Numbered from the stretch's first letter, positions 1 through 11,028 are shown. The stretch is 35,331 bases of DNA from Chromatiales bacterium (GCA_024712425.1 JAKRWE010000023.1:1-35331), one strand, 5' to 3'. Made by a program: numbers and translations. The notes: a model not told the origin generated them from the sequence alone.

Positions 1-2
1 AC

Positions 3-170
3 CATCACATCCCCCAGCGTGCCTTGGGCCATGTCACGCCCATTCAGGCGCTCAAGCAATGGCAACAAAAACGCCCTGAGATTTTTGTAAAGAAGGTTTA
101 TAACCATGCGGGACTTGACACTTACCGTTCAAATGAAACCACCTCTACAATCATTCGGCACGGTCGTTGA
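3..170 (+). pseudogene. IS481-type transposase, 3' end only
   Basis: The frame starting at base 3 is open from the window edge to a TGA at 168-170. It reads like the C-terminus of IS481-family DDE transposases: an ALGHVTPIQAL stretch, then a Trp/Gln/Lys-rich helix, then FVKKVYNHAGLDT. In the family the protein usually ends at about GLDT. Here the frame runs on for 18 more codons (YRSNETT...), so the natural stop seems lost and the tail probably comes from a junction. Its last 20 bases overlap the 3' end of hsdR on the other strand, so the element ends at the hsdR terminus. Only the C-terminal part is visible, so intactness upstream cannot be judged. Family assignment is from motif memory. Confidence 0.65.
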
Positions 171-3100
171 GGATCGTGTCTAAAAGTAACCGAACAAAGC
201 GTTCACGTATATGCCCATCCCGAAGAACTGTCTCTGCCAACCCATTGTGAGCGCCCAGACTATCCATCACGGCGCCCTGCACGGCGTCGGGGAAATCGCC
301 AAGCATGATCTGATCAGGCGAATCATTGGCCTTGATCTGTGAAGCTACGGCCGCATTCTCCATCACCTTGTCCTTGACGGTATTGAGGTAGTTCAGCCGG
401 TCATTGTCGGTCAGACCCTCACCGGCGAACAGCTCATTGAGACGAGCGATGATCTCGGCCAGAGTCTCCTTTTCCGGGTCTCGGCCCACACCGGTGCCGG
501 TGTCGATGCCCCCTGGGAGAGTAGTGCCTCCACCATCACCACCAAGATCGATCTGGTGCTCTCTCTGCTTCCACAGACGATAGTGAGTCAGCTCGATACC
601 GGACAGGTCAACATCCTCGTACAGCACCTCAGGTCGCAGCAGCGGGCGCAGGTGCCGGGCAAAGACCGCGAGTTTTTCCAGGTCGGGATCATCGAAGGGC
701 ACGATCTGGGAAATGAACTCGTAGAAGCGCACATAGCTGCCCAGATCCTTGCGGAACACGTCCAGTACGCCCTTCTCTTCACCCGCGGCCTTGGCGGCCC
801 GCTGGGCGTTGGCCAAGGCCACATCATCGCCTTGCATCGCCGCCTCGCGCTCCTCGTGCTGGGCATCGCGGATGGCCTGCAGGGCAGATGCATAGCGCGC
901 CTTGTAGCGGTCCACAGCCGGACGGACATGGTAGTTGAGCTTGTCCTGGGTCTGCTTGGGATCGAAGAAGGCCCCAGCAAAGGCCTCGACCTCCTGCCAG
1001 GTGAAGATCCGCTCCGCCTGCAACTTCTCCTGGATGTCATAGATCCGGTTGGGGTCGGCGACATCCTCCAGTTCGGCGGTTCGGTAGTAGGGTTTGAAGG
1101 CCTCCAGCACGTCCTCGGGCTTGTTGACGAAGTCCAGCACGAAGGGATCCTCCTTGCCAGGATAGGTACGGTTGAGCCGGGACAGGGTCTGTACGCAGTC
1201 CACCCCGTTGAGCTTCTTGTCCACGTACATGGCGCACAGCTTGGGCTGGTCAAAGCCGGTCTGGAACTTGTTGGCGACGATCATCACCTGGTATTCGTCG
1301 GTATCGAACGCATCGCGCAGGTCGCGGCCTTTCAGGCCCGGGTTCATGTTGCGCTCATTGAAGGGTTCCGGGCCGCTCTCCTTGTCCTCCACATCACCGG
1401 AGAAGGCCACCAGGGCATGCACATCGCCATAGCCCTTCTCTGCCACGTACTTGTCCAGTGCGAGCTTGTAGCGTACCGCCGCCTTCCTGGAGTCGGTCAC
1501 CACCATAGCCTTGGCCTTGCCATCGAGCAAACGGGCAACATGGCGACGGTAATGCTCGACGATCACCTGCACCTTCTGCTCGATGTTGTAAGGGTGCAGT
1601 TTGACCCACTGGTACAGCCGGGTGGCCGCCTTGCCCTTGTCCACCTCCTCATCAGGTATGCCCTGCTTCTGTTCCAGGTGGAACGCCATTTGATAGGTGG
1701 TATAGCGCCGCAGCACGTCCAGGATGAAGCCTTCCTCTATCGCCTGCTGCATCGTGTAGATGTGGAAGGGTCCGGGCAGGTTTTCCGGCCCCGGTGGCTG
1801 GCTGGGATCCGGCACCCTGCCGAACAGTTGCAGCGTCTTGGCCTTGGGCGTGGCGGTGAAGGCGAAGTAGCTGATGTTGCCCGCTTGACTGCGGGCAGCC
1901 AGGGTGGCGTCCAGCACGTCCTCAGCGGTGATCTCGGCATCCTCCTCCAGCTGTTCAGCCATCAGTACCTGGCGCAGCTTGCGGGCGCTGGCGCCGGTCT
2001 GCGAGGAATGCGCCTCGTCCGCGATCACCGCAAAGCGGCGATCCTTCAGGCTGGTCTGCTGCTGGATCGCCTCCAGGACGAAGGGAAAGGTCTGGATGGT
2101 GACGATGATGATACGGGTGTTGCCTGCCAGGGCCTCGGCCAGTTGCTGCGACTTGCTGCCCTCCCCGTCCGTGCGCGTGATGCGCCGCACCACCCCCTCG
2201 GCATGCTCGAACTGGTAGATGGTCTCCTGCAGCTGGGCGTCGAGCACGGTGCGGTCGGTGATGACGATCACCGAGTCGAACACCCGCCGGTCGTTCTCGT
2301 CGTGCAGCGAGGCCAGCCGGTGCGCGCTCCAGGCAATGGAGTTGGACTTGCCCGATCCTGCGCTGTGCTGCACCAGGTACTTGTGCCCCGGCCCCTCCTG
2401 CCGCGCCGCGCCCACCAGCCGGGTCACCGCGTCCCACTGGTGATAGCGGGGAAAGATCAGCGTCTCCCTGGTGGACCGGCGCCCCTGCCAGTCCTCGACG
2501 GTCTTGCGCTCCAGGTGGATGAAGCGGCCGAGGATGTCCAGCCAGGCATCGCGCTGGAATACCTGCTTCCAGAGATAATTGGTGGCATAGCCGTCCGGGT
2601 TGGGCGGGTTCCCTGCCCCGCCCTGGTCGCCCTTGTTGAAGGGCAGAAAGAAGGTATCCCTGCCCGCCAGCCTGGTGGTCATCCAGACCTCTTCCTGGCT
2701 GACCGCGAAATGCACCAGGGCGCGCTTGCCGAAGGCGAGTAGCGGCTCGGCCTTGCGGGTCCTGGGGTCCTTGGGCGGACGGTCCTTCCGGTATTGCCGC
2801 CTGGCGTTCTCGATGGCCTGCTTGAACTCCGATTTCAGCTCCAGGGTCGCCACCGGCACGCCGTTGACGAACAGCACCAGGTCCAGGCGCGGGTTGTAGC
2901 CCTCGCGGGCGAACGGCGAGTAGGAGACCTCCTGCACCACCCTCAGCCGGTTCTGCTCGTAACGGCCCAGGGTCTCGGGGTTGAGGCTGTGATCGGGCTT
3001 GAACTGGCAGAGGCGGATCTTCACGCCACGGTCCTTGAAGCCGTGACGCAGCACATGCAGCGCGCCGTGCTTGTCCATCTGTTCGGCGGCGCGAGCCAGC

Positions 3101-3312
3101 AGCTTCTCCTCGACCTTGTCGCCGTAGAATTTGCCGAGCCTGTCCAGCGCCTCCGGCTGGGTCTGGCGCACATAGCCGATCAGGTCTTCCGGGTAAAGGG
3201 CCAGCTCCCGATGGTAGTCCGCCGACTTGCCCTCCAGCCAGCCCTGCCGGGTCAGGTCATCGACGATAGCTTGTTGAAAGACCTTCTCGGCGGCTTTGTC
3301 GGAACTGGCCAT
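151..3312 (-). CDS. hsdR: Type I restriction enzyme, R (motor/nuclease) subunit
   Basis: HsdR is the ATP-dependent translocase and endonuclease of a type I R-M complex (R2M2S1), cutting unmodified DNA away from the recognition site. At 1053 aa it has the normal family length. The N-terminal PD-(D/E)xK nuclease is visible near residues 139-162 (LDLVLFVNG, then ATLELKS). The SF2 motor follows, with Walker A HSAGSGKSNS near residue 318, a DEAH box (IADEAHSSQ) near 433 and motif III FTATPK. A helical C-terminal region that would contact HsdM comes last. The ATG at 3312 lies 13 bases after the hsdS stop, so it is the last gene of hsdM-DUF5655-hsdS-hsdR. No frame damage is visible. Its 3' end abuts an IS481 remnant. 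Activity depends on HsdM, whose frame is broken in this sequence. Confidence 0.95.
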   Translation of the reverse strand: MASSDKAAEKVFQQAIVDDLTRQGWLEGKSADYHRELALYPEDLIGYVRQTQPEALDRLGKFYGDKVEEKLLARAAEQMDKHGALHVLRHGFKDRGVKIRLCQFKPDHSLNPETLGRYEQNRLRVVQEVSYSPFAREGYNPRLDLVLFVNGVPVATLELKSEFKQAIENARRQYRKDRPPKDPRTRKAEPLLAFGKRALVHFAVSQEEVWMTTRLAGRDTFFLPFNKGDQGGAGNPPNPDGYATNYLWKQVFQRDAWLDILGRFIHLERKTVEDWQGRRSTRETLIFPRYHQWDAVTRLVGAARQEGPGHKYLVQHSAGSGKSNSIAWSAHRLASLHDENDRRVFDSVIVITDRTVLDAQLQETIYQFEHAEGVVRRITRTDGEGSKSQQLAEALAGNTRIIIVTIQTFPFVLEAIQQQTSLKDRRFAVIADEAHSSQTGASARKLRQVLMAEQLEEDAEITAEDVLDATLAARSQAGNISYFAFTATPKAKTLQLFGRVPDPSQPPGPENLPGPFHIYTMQQAIEEGFILDVLRRYTTYQMAFHLEQKQGIPDEEVDKGKAATRLYQWVKLHPYNIEQKVQVIVEHYRRHVARLLDGKAKAMVVTDSRKAAVRYKLALDKYVAEKGYGDVHALVAFSGDVEDKESGPEPFNERNMNPGLKGRDLRDAFDTDEYQVMIVANKFQTGFDQPKLCAMYVDKKLNGVDCVQTLSRLNRTYPGKEDPFVLDFVNKPEDVLEAFKPYYRTAELEDVADPNRIYDIQEKLQAERIFTWQEVEAFAGAFFDPKQTQDKLNYHVRPAVDRYKARYASALQAIRDAQHEEREAAMQGDDVALANAQRAAKAAGEEKGVLDVFRKDLGSYVRFYEFISQIVPFDDPDLEKLAVFARHLRPLLRPEVLYEDVDLSGIELTHYRLWKQREHQIDLGGDGGGTTLPGGIDTGTGVGRDPEKETLAEIIARLNELFAGEGLTDNDRLNYLNTVKDKVMENAAVASQIKANDSPDQIMLGDFPDAVQGAVMDSLGAHNGLAETVLRDGHIRERFVRLLLDTILNDRAE

Positions 3313-3325
3313 ATCCCTGGCATCC

Positions 3326-4681
3326 TCAGGCGGTTGTGGTAGTGAGTTCGGATTTTAGCGAATCGGCGGCAGGAGGCTGCCAGTTGCGGACGTCGATTTT
3401 TCCGGTGACGGTGGCGGAAATCAGGGCGGTGCGGTGTTCTTTCATCAGCGCGATGGCGTGGTCCGCCTTTTCGACAAGTGTGTCAATTTTAAAAAGGCTA
3501 CTTTCTAAGAACTTCTCAATCTGTGCCTGCTCATCCGCCGGTGGGACAGGTACTCGGCACTCAGCCAACGCCTCTCGATTGATCTTAGGCATTGCAACAC
3601 GATCCGACGCCAATGTTGCGAACGCAGTGAACTCCTTTGTCAGCATAAACCACAGTAGATACGCGTTGGAAAGCTCGCCCCGGCCGTGGATTGGGTACAT
3701 ATCTGCGCTACAAAGGACTTGGTCGCTTGGGGACATACAGGCTTTTGCCAACGCCGGGCGAATCTTGCTGTAGATTACCTCGCCAGCCTTACAGCGATAC
3801 TTGCCACTGTCCGCTCCTTGTACCGCCGCCGTCTCAGTAGCGAGAAGCCGACCAGTTCCACTTTCGATGTGATTTGGGGCAATAAGAATGTACTCAGAAT
3901 ATGGCTCAGTCCGCGGGTCAACCTGGCCATTCCGAATACTCGTAGCAACACTAAACTTTAGCACCTCCCAATGCGCCGGCACCTCCCCCAGCCACTCCAC
4001 ACCGGAGTCCTTCATCGGCGCGTCGGGGTTGAGCCCCTTGGTGACGGCATGGGAGATCACCGCCTGCCGCTTTTCCTTGAGCAGCTCGATCAGCCGCTCC
4101 TGCTTGGCGATCAGTCGGTCGATCTTGGCGGTTTCGTGGTCGAGGAAGGCCGCTACGGTCTCCTGCTCATCATGTGGCGGAATGACAAGCTCCAGCGTCT
4201 TGAAGGTGTCTGGATCAAGGTCCCACTGATTTACACGAATACCTTTCGACAGCCGCAGATACTGGGCGATGTAGAGCGTCGATCGGACAAGGTAGTGCAC
4301 GTATTTTGGGCATAGGGTCGTACCGTAGAGGTGCCTCCCGGGCCGGTAGGTGAAATAAGCGGGACTGACTATGCCTCGATGCTCTGAGACCGCTATCGAC
4401 CCCTGCCAGGTTTTCATCTTGTTCAGAACAAGATCACCTGGCTCGACCAACTGGTAGGGGCTGAGATCATCAGAAGGTTTGTTGAAGTTGTCTTCGCGCG
4501 ACGCCTTAGGAATCACGCCATAGTCACGGTAGACAGATAACAGCTCCTCGTCCGTAAAGCCTGTTTCCTTCTTCCGACTGAACAGCACCCCGAGCCGCTT
4601 CGTTTTCCAGTGAGACGGTATCTCACCGAGCCAATCGGTTCCGGGGTTCGCATAGTCAGAATAGGACTGGTACTTGCCCAT
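3326..4681 (-). CDS. hsdS: Type I restriction-modification specificity subunit
   Basis: HsdS binds the bipartite DNA target and positions HsdM and HsdR. The 451-aa protein has the usual two-half architecture: a first target-recognition domain (about residues 15-175), a central conserved helix (PPHDEQETVAAFLDHET, then a Lys/Glu-rich helix ending ISHAVTKGL), a second target-recognition domain opening with GVEWLGEVPAHWEVLK, and a C-terminal helix repeat (PPADEQAQIEKFL). The two halves start with matching DWLGEIPSHWK / EWLGEVPAHWE motifs. The ATG at 4681 overlaps the stop of a short leftover reading frame (see 4684-4711). It sits between the DUF5655 gene and hsdR. The recognition sequence cannot be predicted by eye. 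Confidence 0.95.
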   Translation of the reverse strand: MGKYQSYSDYANPGTDWLGEIPSHWKTKRLGVLFSRKKETGFTDEELLSVYRDYGVIPKASREDNFNKPSDDLSPYQLVEPGDLVLNKMKTWQGSIAVSEHRGIVSPAYFTYRPGRHLYGTTLCPKYVHYLVRSTLYIAQYLRLSKGIRVNQWDLDPDTFKTLELVIPPHDEQETVAAFLDHETAKIDRLIAKQERLIELLKEKRQAVISHAVTKGLNPDAPMKDSGVEWLGEVPAHWEVLKFSVATSIRNGQVDPRTEPYSEYILIAPNHIESGTGRLLATETAAVQGADSGKYRCKAGEVIYSKIRPALAKACMSPSDQVLCSADMYPIHGRGELSNAYLLWFMLTKEFTAFATLASDRVAMPKINREALAECRVPVPPADEQAQIEKFLESSLFKIDTLVEKADHAIALMKEHRTALISATVTGKIDVRNWQPPAADSLKSELTTTTA

Positions 4682-4683
4682 CA

Positions 4684-4711
4684 GGCATGCACCTCGGCCA
4701 GCAATTCTGCA
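4684..4711 (-). pseudogene. Leftover hsdM 3' end between DUF5655 gene and hsdS
   Basis: In the gap between the DUF5655 stop and the hsdS ATG, one frame reads ...AELLAEVHA then stop, with the TGA overlapping the hsdS start as TGATG. The true hsdM ends in MELLREVHA, whose stop overlaps the next ATG in the same way. The short frame therefore looks like a second, vestigial hsdM terminus. It suggests that hsdM and hsdS were once directly coupled and the DUF5655 gene came in between, carrying or duplicating the hsdM end. The stretch is only about nine codons, so chance similarity is possible. Confidence 0.4.
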
Positions 4712-5625
4712 TCAGCTTGCATCGTAACTCGCCTGTATCAGTGCCTTGGCCTTTTCCAGGTCCTCCCGGTTTGTGATCGTCACCCCCAGATCACCAGTGC
4801 CCATGTGGCCGATGTTACGCATATCTTTCGAGAACCCCTCCTCCAGCTCGATAGTGTCGGGATCAACTTTCAGGTACACCAGCAACGCCCCTTTGGTCGG
4901 GCGTAACTCTACGCAGGCAAAATTCTTTATCCGCTTAAAGGCCACGTATAGGCGCAGGGTCTTCTCCTGGACATCATCCCCCAGGGCATTCAGGTAGGCG
5001 CGCAGCTCCTCGTACAGATCAAGAAGCGGCCCCTGCAAAGTCTCGAGGGTTTCGGTAATCGTCTTATTGCTATGCGCACTCCCGGCTGTCGACCCCTGCG
5101 ATTTAGACCCTGCGGCCGATCCCGCGCTAACCGCATTCATCAGTTCAAGTAGCAGCAGGTCATCGCCGAACCGCTTGTACCGGATCAGCTCGATGTTGCG
5201 GTTCATCTGCTTGACGGCATGCTCGTCGTACTTGCTGAAACCGCCGGCGATGCACAGCAACCGAGGCGCAGACCAGTCGATCTTCTCGGCTGCCTGATGC
5301 CCCAGGCGTTCCTGCACCAGCAGTTGGAATTCGGCGCAATGGTCCATCAACCAGTCGAGGTAGAACAACCCCTGGTTGATGACGTTCTCGTTGGTGGCAC
5401 GTTTGTACTCGATGATCACTGGGCAACCGTTCTCGTCCATGCCCAGGGAGTCGATGCGCCCACCGTGCTTAGGCCCCGTCGAATACTCCGAGGCCAGGAA
5501 GGTGACACCGAGCAGGGTTTCGAGGTTCTGCTCCATCAGCACCTGCAGGGACTTCTCCAGGGCCATGGCACTACCCGCCAGTTCCTTGGCCTTCTGGCCG
5601 ACGGTGCGGAAGAGTTTGATGTCGG

Positions 5626-5629
<4 letters not shown>
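4712..5629 (-). CDS. PD-(D/E)xK nuclease-like protein with C-terminal DUF5655
   Basis: This 305-aa protein joins a DUF91/NucS-like nuclease fold to a C-terminal DUF5655 domain. The candidate nuclease core is [13 protein letters not shown] then VIIEYKR near residues 57-80, giving the spaced D...ExK pattern. A Ser/Gly-rich linker ([20 protein letters not shown]) near residues 165-185 separates it from the DUF5655 part ([19 protein letters not shown] through [15 protein letters not shown]). Such proteins are frequent next to type I R-M genes; their exact role is not established. The ATG overlaps the hsdM stop as ATGA, so it is translationally coupled inside the hsd operon. A defence nuclease or R-M accessory role is inferred from position only. 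Confidence 0.8.
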
Positions 5630-7600
<1,971 letters not shown>

Positions 7601-7636
7601 TCGCCCTCTCCATCACTCAACGCAGGCATCTAAGGC

Positions 7637-7654
7637 GCTCGCACGAAAGCGAGC
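7637..7654. other. Hairpin between hsdM and iscB
   Basis: GCTCGC (7637-7642) and GCGAGC (7649-7654) form a perfect 6-bp stem with a six-base loop, 37 bases upstream of the hsdM start. It lies where the right end of the iscB-bearing element would be expected, since IS200/IS605 elements end in subterminal hairpins. The exact element boundary cannot be fixed without an empty-site comparison. Confidence 0.4.
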
Positions 7655-7751
7655 AACCCCGGCGACTTGAGTCGATCGGCTAGACATCGCAATACTGCGG
7701 AAAAACATGGGACGGTCGCCGGCAGTTGGAACAGCATCCCCGATAGTGGGA

Positions 7752-9092
7752 TCAGTAGGCATAGGCATAGCCATCGCTCCTTTGCAGTAGGGTGAAGCGA
7801 GCGCAACGCGCAGTGATCTTCTGCTTCCGCCCCTGGATGAAGGTCTTAATGTCGAAATCACCCCGTTCACGGACTGCAACGACCCCGAAGTGGATGCCGG
7901 CATATTTCCCGGACGGTTGATCGAGTCGTACCAAGTCGCCCGTCTGGAACCCCTGAACCCGTTTCTTGCGCTTCGGCTTCGTCCGCGGGAAGCCAAAGCG
8001 ATCCATCCGGCACATCTGCCGGGAGCCCCGGCCTTGGGCAAGAATCTGTAGCGGCTCCATCCTTTCGGGGATCAGAACATCGGATCCCGACTCGCCCACA
8101 CAGGCGGCATCGATCCAGTGGTCCTTGGGGTACCCCTGGGTGGACCGGTTGAGCTTCGTCTGCCCTCCGGACCAGAAGGTGGTGGGGAGTCCCAAGGCCT
8201 TGAGATCGTCGCCTATCCGATAGCGCGGGGCATTGACCGCTGCAGCATCCTTGAGCGTGGGCCGGACGCCTTCGAGAATCTTCTCGAGATTGCGGGCACG
8301 GGTCTGGTTGAGTTTCGATTTCGACTGCTGCAACTCGGCCAGCCATTCCTTCGGCCATTGGCCCCCCTTGGCCTGGTTGCAGCTTTGGCAGGCAATGACC
8401 TGGTTCGAGACGCGATTGGTTCCGCCCTTGCTCGTTGGAACAACGTGCTCACGCTCAAGAATGGGGTCTTTGGACAGTCCTACACAGTAGGCACAGGTAT
8501 GGTGGTGCCGGTACAGCAGGTATTCACGCAACTCGGTACCGAACAGGGTGCCTTGCTGGTATTCAACGCCGTCGATATCCGGGTTCTGGAGCAGCTGGGT
8601 GTCGAAACGGACTGTTTCGACCGCGATCGAGAGGAGCGGCGTACTGGACAGGAGTCGCCTGGCCCAGGTTTTCACGTTCGCCACCCGCGACAACAGTGAC
8701 GGAGGTAGCCATCCGGCGGGCCGGGTACGATTGCGGAACCGGGGTGCGCGGTAACGGGTCTTTCGGGTTCTCCTTCCCCGACGAAGTGACCGCCGGGAGT
8801 CCAGGTTCGCCTTCACCGCCTGCCCCCGGTGAGACAGATTGGCGGCCCAAAGCACTTCAGAGTCACGCTCGAAATGGCCGACCAGGGCCAATCCGGTGGT
8901 CTTGCTGCCCGGATCGAGTTTCAGTTCGATCGGTTGGATTTTTGGGGCATCGAGGGCCTCCTTGAGGATGATGGTGAACGGGTGACGTCGATAGACCGCG
9001 GCCCGGCCCGAAGATAGCAGACGACGTGCCCGTGCCGGGCGGGTCGGCATGAGCGGTTGTTTGTTGCTGTTCAGTACCAGTACGCGATTCAT
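7752..9092 (-). CDS. iscB: IscB RNA-guided nuclease of an IS200/IS605-type element
   Basis: IscB is the ancestor-like relative of Cas9: an omega-RNA-guided DNA endonuclease that nicks both strands with RuvC and HNH sites. The 446-aa protein shows every landmark: N-terminal PLMP motif (VLVLNSNKQPLMP), RuvC-I with D60 (KLDPGSKTTGLAL), an arginine-rich bridge helix (about 99-123), RuvC-II with E159 (SIAVETVRFD), an HNH domain about 190-245 with H216 (REHVVP), N230 and the C-x2-CN pair, and RuvC-III with D328 (HWIDAA). A C-terminal domain follows. The ATG at 9092 is preceded by a structured leader typical of omega RNA. No tnpA sits with it, so mobility would need help in trans. The element separates hsdM from an mrr-like scrap. 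It appears intact. Confidence 0.93.
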   Translation of the reverse strand: MNRVLVLNSNKQPLMPTRPARARRLLSSGRAAVYRRHPFTIILKEALDAPKIQPIELKLDPGSKTTGLALVGHFERDSEVLWAANLSHRGQAVKANLDSRRSLRRGRRTRKTRYRAPRFRNRTRPAGWLPPSLLSRVANVKTWARRLLSSTPLLSIAVETVRFDTQLLQNPDIDGVEYQQGTLFGTELREYLLYRHHHTCAYCVGLSKDPILEREHVVPTSKGGTNRVSNQVIACQSCNQAKGGQWPKEWLAELQQSKSKLNQTRARNLEKILEGVRPTLKDAAAVNAPRYRIGDDLKALGLPTTFWSGGQTKLNRSTQGYPKDHWIDAACVGESGSDVLIPERMEPLQILAQGRGSRQMCRMDRFGFPRTKPKRKKRVQGFQTGDLVRLDQPSGKYAGIHFGVVAVRERGDFDIKTFIQGRKQKITARCARFTLLQRSDGYAYAY

Positions 9093-9356
9093 CGTCTTCT
9101 CTTTCCAATTTTGGGCTTACGCCCACGCCCCATTCAGGGGTAAAGCTCACCTCGCCAATGTTATCCGCAGGTTTGTTGGTCATCGCACTGGCCGTTGTCC
9201 CAATGCCGTCCTGTTTAACGATGACCCGCAGAGCAGGGAGCTAGTGAAGCACCCCCTGGTGCCTATGTATTCCGCGGTAACGTAGCCCCGTCATCCCTAC
9301 GGGATGGTAGCTGAAGCTGGTCGAATCAGACCAGCATGCCTGCTGATCTCATGCTC
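9093..9356 (-). ncRNA. Putative omega RNA (HEARO-type) for IscB
   Basis: IscB omega RNAs are encoded directly upstream of iscB on the same strand. This 260-base stretch has no credible protein but several perfect stems: GGGC/GCCC just before the start codon (GGGC-TTAC-GCCC on the plus strand), GCACC/GGTGC (9249-9253 with 9258-9262), CATCCC/GGGATG (9292-9297 with 9301-9306) and GCTGGTC/GACCAGC (9316-9322 with 9329-9335). The guide would lie at the far 5' end near or beyond 9345. ATGA and GTGA motifs occur at that end, and HEARO RNAs are reported to start after such motifs. The exact guide cannot be assigned here. Identification rests on position and structure, not on a covariance search. Confidence 0.7.
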
Positions 9357-9388
9357 ACCCGGGTCAGTCACGGATGACTGCTCCGGGT
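9357..9388. repeat. Subterminal hairpin near iscB element left end
   Basis: ACCCGG (9357-9362) pairs with CCGGGT (9383-9388), and CAGTCA (9365-9370) pairs with TGACTG (9375-9380), giving a two-part stem with a short internal loop. It lies between the omega-RNA region and the mrr scrap and resembles the end hairpins bound by IS200/IS605 TnpA. It could also belong to older flanking sequence. Confidence 0.5.
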
Positions 9389-9411
9389 AGGCACGTTGGG
9401 GATTCGACTAT

Positions 9412-9595
9412 GGATTGCCGGCTTGTGCTTACTGGGCAGCACCACCCAATCTCCAATCTTCATCTTGTGGGCAAAAGCCCATATCTGACCTCGGTTGTTA
9501 CGGATACGACCTGCACCCGCATCTGGGTAGGTCTTCTCCAATAGCTCAACCAACTGTTCGGGTGCTTGTATAGCACCCAGATCCTCAATGAATGC
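9412..9595 (-). pseudogene. Internal fragment of an Mrr-like restriction protein
   Basis: One frame reads ELLEKTYPDAGAGRIRNN, then QIWAFAHKMKIGDWVVLPSK and KPAIH. This matches the N-terminal domain found in front of Mrr-type restriction endonucleases, where a GQIWAFAH...GDWVVLPSK core is characteristic. Homology extends a little upstream of the first possible start (TTG at 9553), as EDLGAIQAPEQLV. Neither the protein N-terminus nor the Mrr nuclease domain is present. The fragment is bounded by the iscB element on one side and the tnpB right-end hairpin on the other, so it is a broken remnant. Orientation matches the hsd operon, suggesting a former combined restriction island. No function is expected. 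Confidence 0.65.
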
Positions 9596-9596
9596 T

Positions 9597-9631
9597 CCCC
9601 CTCTAAGCGGCTGCCGCCGCTGTAGAGGGGG
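9597..9631. repeat. Right-end hairpin of the tnpA/tnpB element
   Basis: CCCCCTCTA (9597-9605) pairs with TAGAGGGGG (9623-9631), and inside it AGCGGC (9606-9611) pairs with GCCGCT (9616-9621), leaving a TGCC loop. The tnpB stop codon lies inside this stem. It mirrors the hairpin at the other end of the element (11487-11518). In TnpB elements this is also the 3' part of the guide RNA scaffold, with the guide taken from the flanking mrr scrap. Confidence 0.8.
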
Positions 9632-11027
9632 TTTCCCGCTCCTCGGCCCCTATCCATAAGGTCGAGAGCGTGACCGGCATTCTCGGTGCGCGCCGGGAAC
9701 TTCTGCCCGTATGCGCCTCGGTACTGTTTCCATGACCTGCGGCCCGCAGGCCCGCTTCCTTGCGACCGAGTTGTTCGACCCAATAGCGGGCCGCAATGTT
9801 GTAGCTGGCGTTGAGATCGGCGTTGTACTGCTTCCCGTTCGGGAAGGTTGCGAGCGCGGCGTTCTCCTTGTCGCGCTCGACCTTCCCGCTACCATCGAAG
9901 GCCAGCTTCGAGGTCCGATAGGGCGACACGAACTTCACCTTGATACGGTGCTCCTTCGCAATCGCCTCCAGTTGCAACGCCAGCTTCCGGTGCAGCCAAC
10001 CGTGGAAACGCTGCCGCAGCGTGGAACGCCTCTTGCCGCCCCTCGGGCGCCATCCGCCAAGGTTCTCTATCACGATGCAGGATGCCTTGTGCGCCTCCGC
10101 GAACGTCAGCACACCCCGGGCTATACGCCGAGCCATTTCCTCGTTCAGATGCACGGCGCGTCGATAGAGGGATCGGCAGAATCCCTTGCTCAACTTGCCG
10201 GTCTTCGAGGCTTTGACACGGATCTGGGTCAGCAATTTGTCACGACGGTCGATGTCGCTCCCCCGATGGAAAAACCGTCGGGCGAGCACCGTGCCGTCTT
10301 GGGCGACAATGCTGGCCACTGCCGTGGTATTCATCCCCAGATCCACTGCGCAGACAACCGGTTGTCGATCTGTCCAACAGTAGTCGGGTATCTGGTAGGG
10401 CGCCGAAAGCAGGATCTTCGACCCTTTGCGGCGAAGGGTCGGTGACAGCGCCAGATTCACCGCCAGGCCGCCGGGTCGTTTGTGCGTCGGCTGATGCCGT
10501 TTCTTTCCCTTGTCCTTGATCGTGAAACGGGACCAGATCCAGTCGGTTCCATTCCAGAGCTTGATCCGAACCGCGTCGTCGCCAGGGTAGAACCGGATCA
10601 TGCTGCCCCGGTAGAGCGCCGGGTTGAGGTGGTTCTCGCAGGTTCTCCGTGGCGGCCGGGCATCGGGTCGTTTGCGTTCCCCGGCCTGCCAACGGTCGTA
10701 TCGCGCGATGAACGAGGACACCTGGCCGATTGCCGCCATGATGGCGGCACGGCGCAAATAGGAGGGGAACTTGTAGAAGCGCCGCTGGAAATAGCGGTAG
10801 CGCACGGTCGGGCGTTTGCTCGTCGGGTGCATGAGGCGCTCGATGGCCTTGACATCGCGCCCGGCGGCTTCGATCTCGGCCCAATGGATCCAGACCAACG
10901 GCACCAAGGCCCGGACATACTGCCGGTAGAGCTCGATGGTTGCGGCGACCATCTTCCGTTGCTCGTTGGTCGTTTCCACGACCCAGTTGTCCGTACGCAG
11001 TGTTCTCGACACGCCACCCGATACCAT
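9603..11027 (-). CDS. tnpB: TnpB RNA-guided nuclease, variant without zinc finger
   Basis: TnpB is the RuvC nuclease of IS200/IS605 elements, guided by an RNA from the element's right end. The 474-aa protein keeps the three RuvC acidic residues: D229 (CAVDLGMNTTAVAS), E321 (CIVIENLGG) and D404 (YNADLNASYNIAAR). The usual CxxC...CxxC zinc finger between RuvC-II and III is absent. It is replaced by SPYRTSKLAFDGSG and a NGKQYNAD segment, a recognised cysteine-less variant. It is divergent from tnpA, the IS605 arrangement. The start at 11027 is the first in frame, and a later start is possible. The C-terminus (STAAAAA) is simply the translation of the right-end hairpin. The frame is intact. Confidence 0.88.
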   Translation of the reverse strand: MVSGGVSRTLRTDNWVVETTNEQRKMVAATIELYRQYVRALVPLVWIHWAEIEAAGRDVKAIERLMHPTSKRPTVRYRYFQRRFYKFPSYLRRAAIMAAIGQVSSFIARYDRWQAGERKRPDARPPRRTCENHLNPALYRGSMIRFYPGDDAVRIKLWNGTDWIWSRFTIKDKGKKRHQPTHKRPGGLAVNLALSPTLRRKGSKILLSAPYQIPDYCWTDRQPVVCAVDLGMNTTAVASIVAQDGTVLARRFFHRGSDIDRRDKLLTQIRVKASKTGKLSKGFCRSLYRRAVHLNEEMARRIARGVLTFAEAHKASCIVIENLGGWRPRGGKRRSTLRQRFHGWLHRKLALQLEAIAKEHRIKVKFVSPYRTSKLAFDGSGKVERDKENAALATFPNGKQYNADLNASYNIAARYWVEQLGRKEAGLRAAGHGNSTEAHTGRSSRRAPRMPVTLSTLWIGAEERETPSTAAAAA

Positions 11028-11028
11028 A

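Noticed and set aside
556..2742. Long plus-strand open frame of 728 codons
   Set aside because: It lies antisense to hsdR, which has all its helicase and nuclease motifs; the plus-strand product is Leu/Val/Gly/His-rich with no recognisable domain. It is a GC-rich shadow.
8118..8965. Plus-strand open frames inside iscB
   Set aside because: They are antisense to a gene with complete RuvC and HNH motifs and have no independent support.
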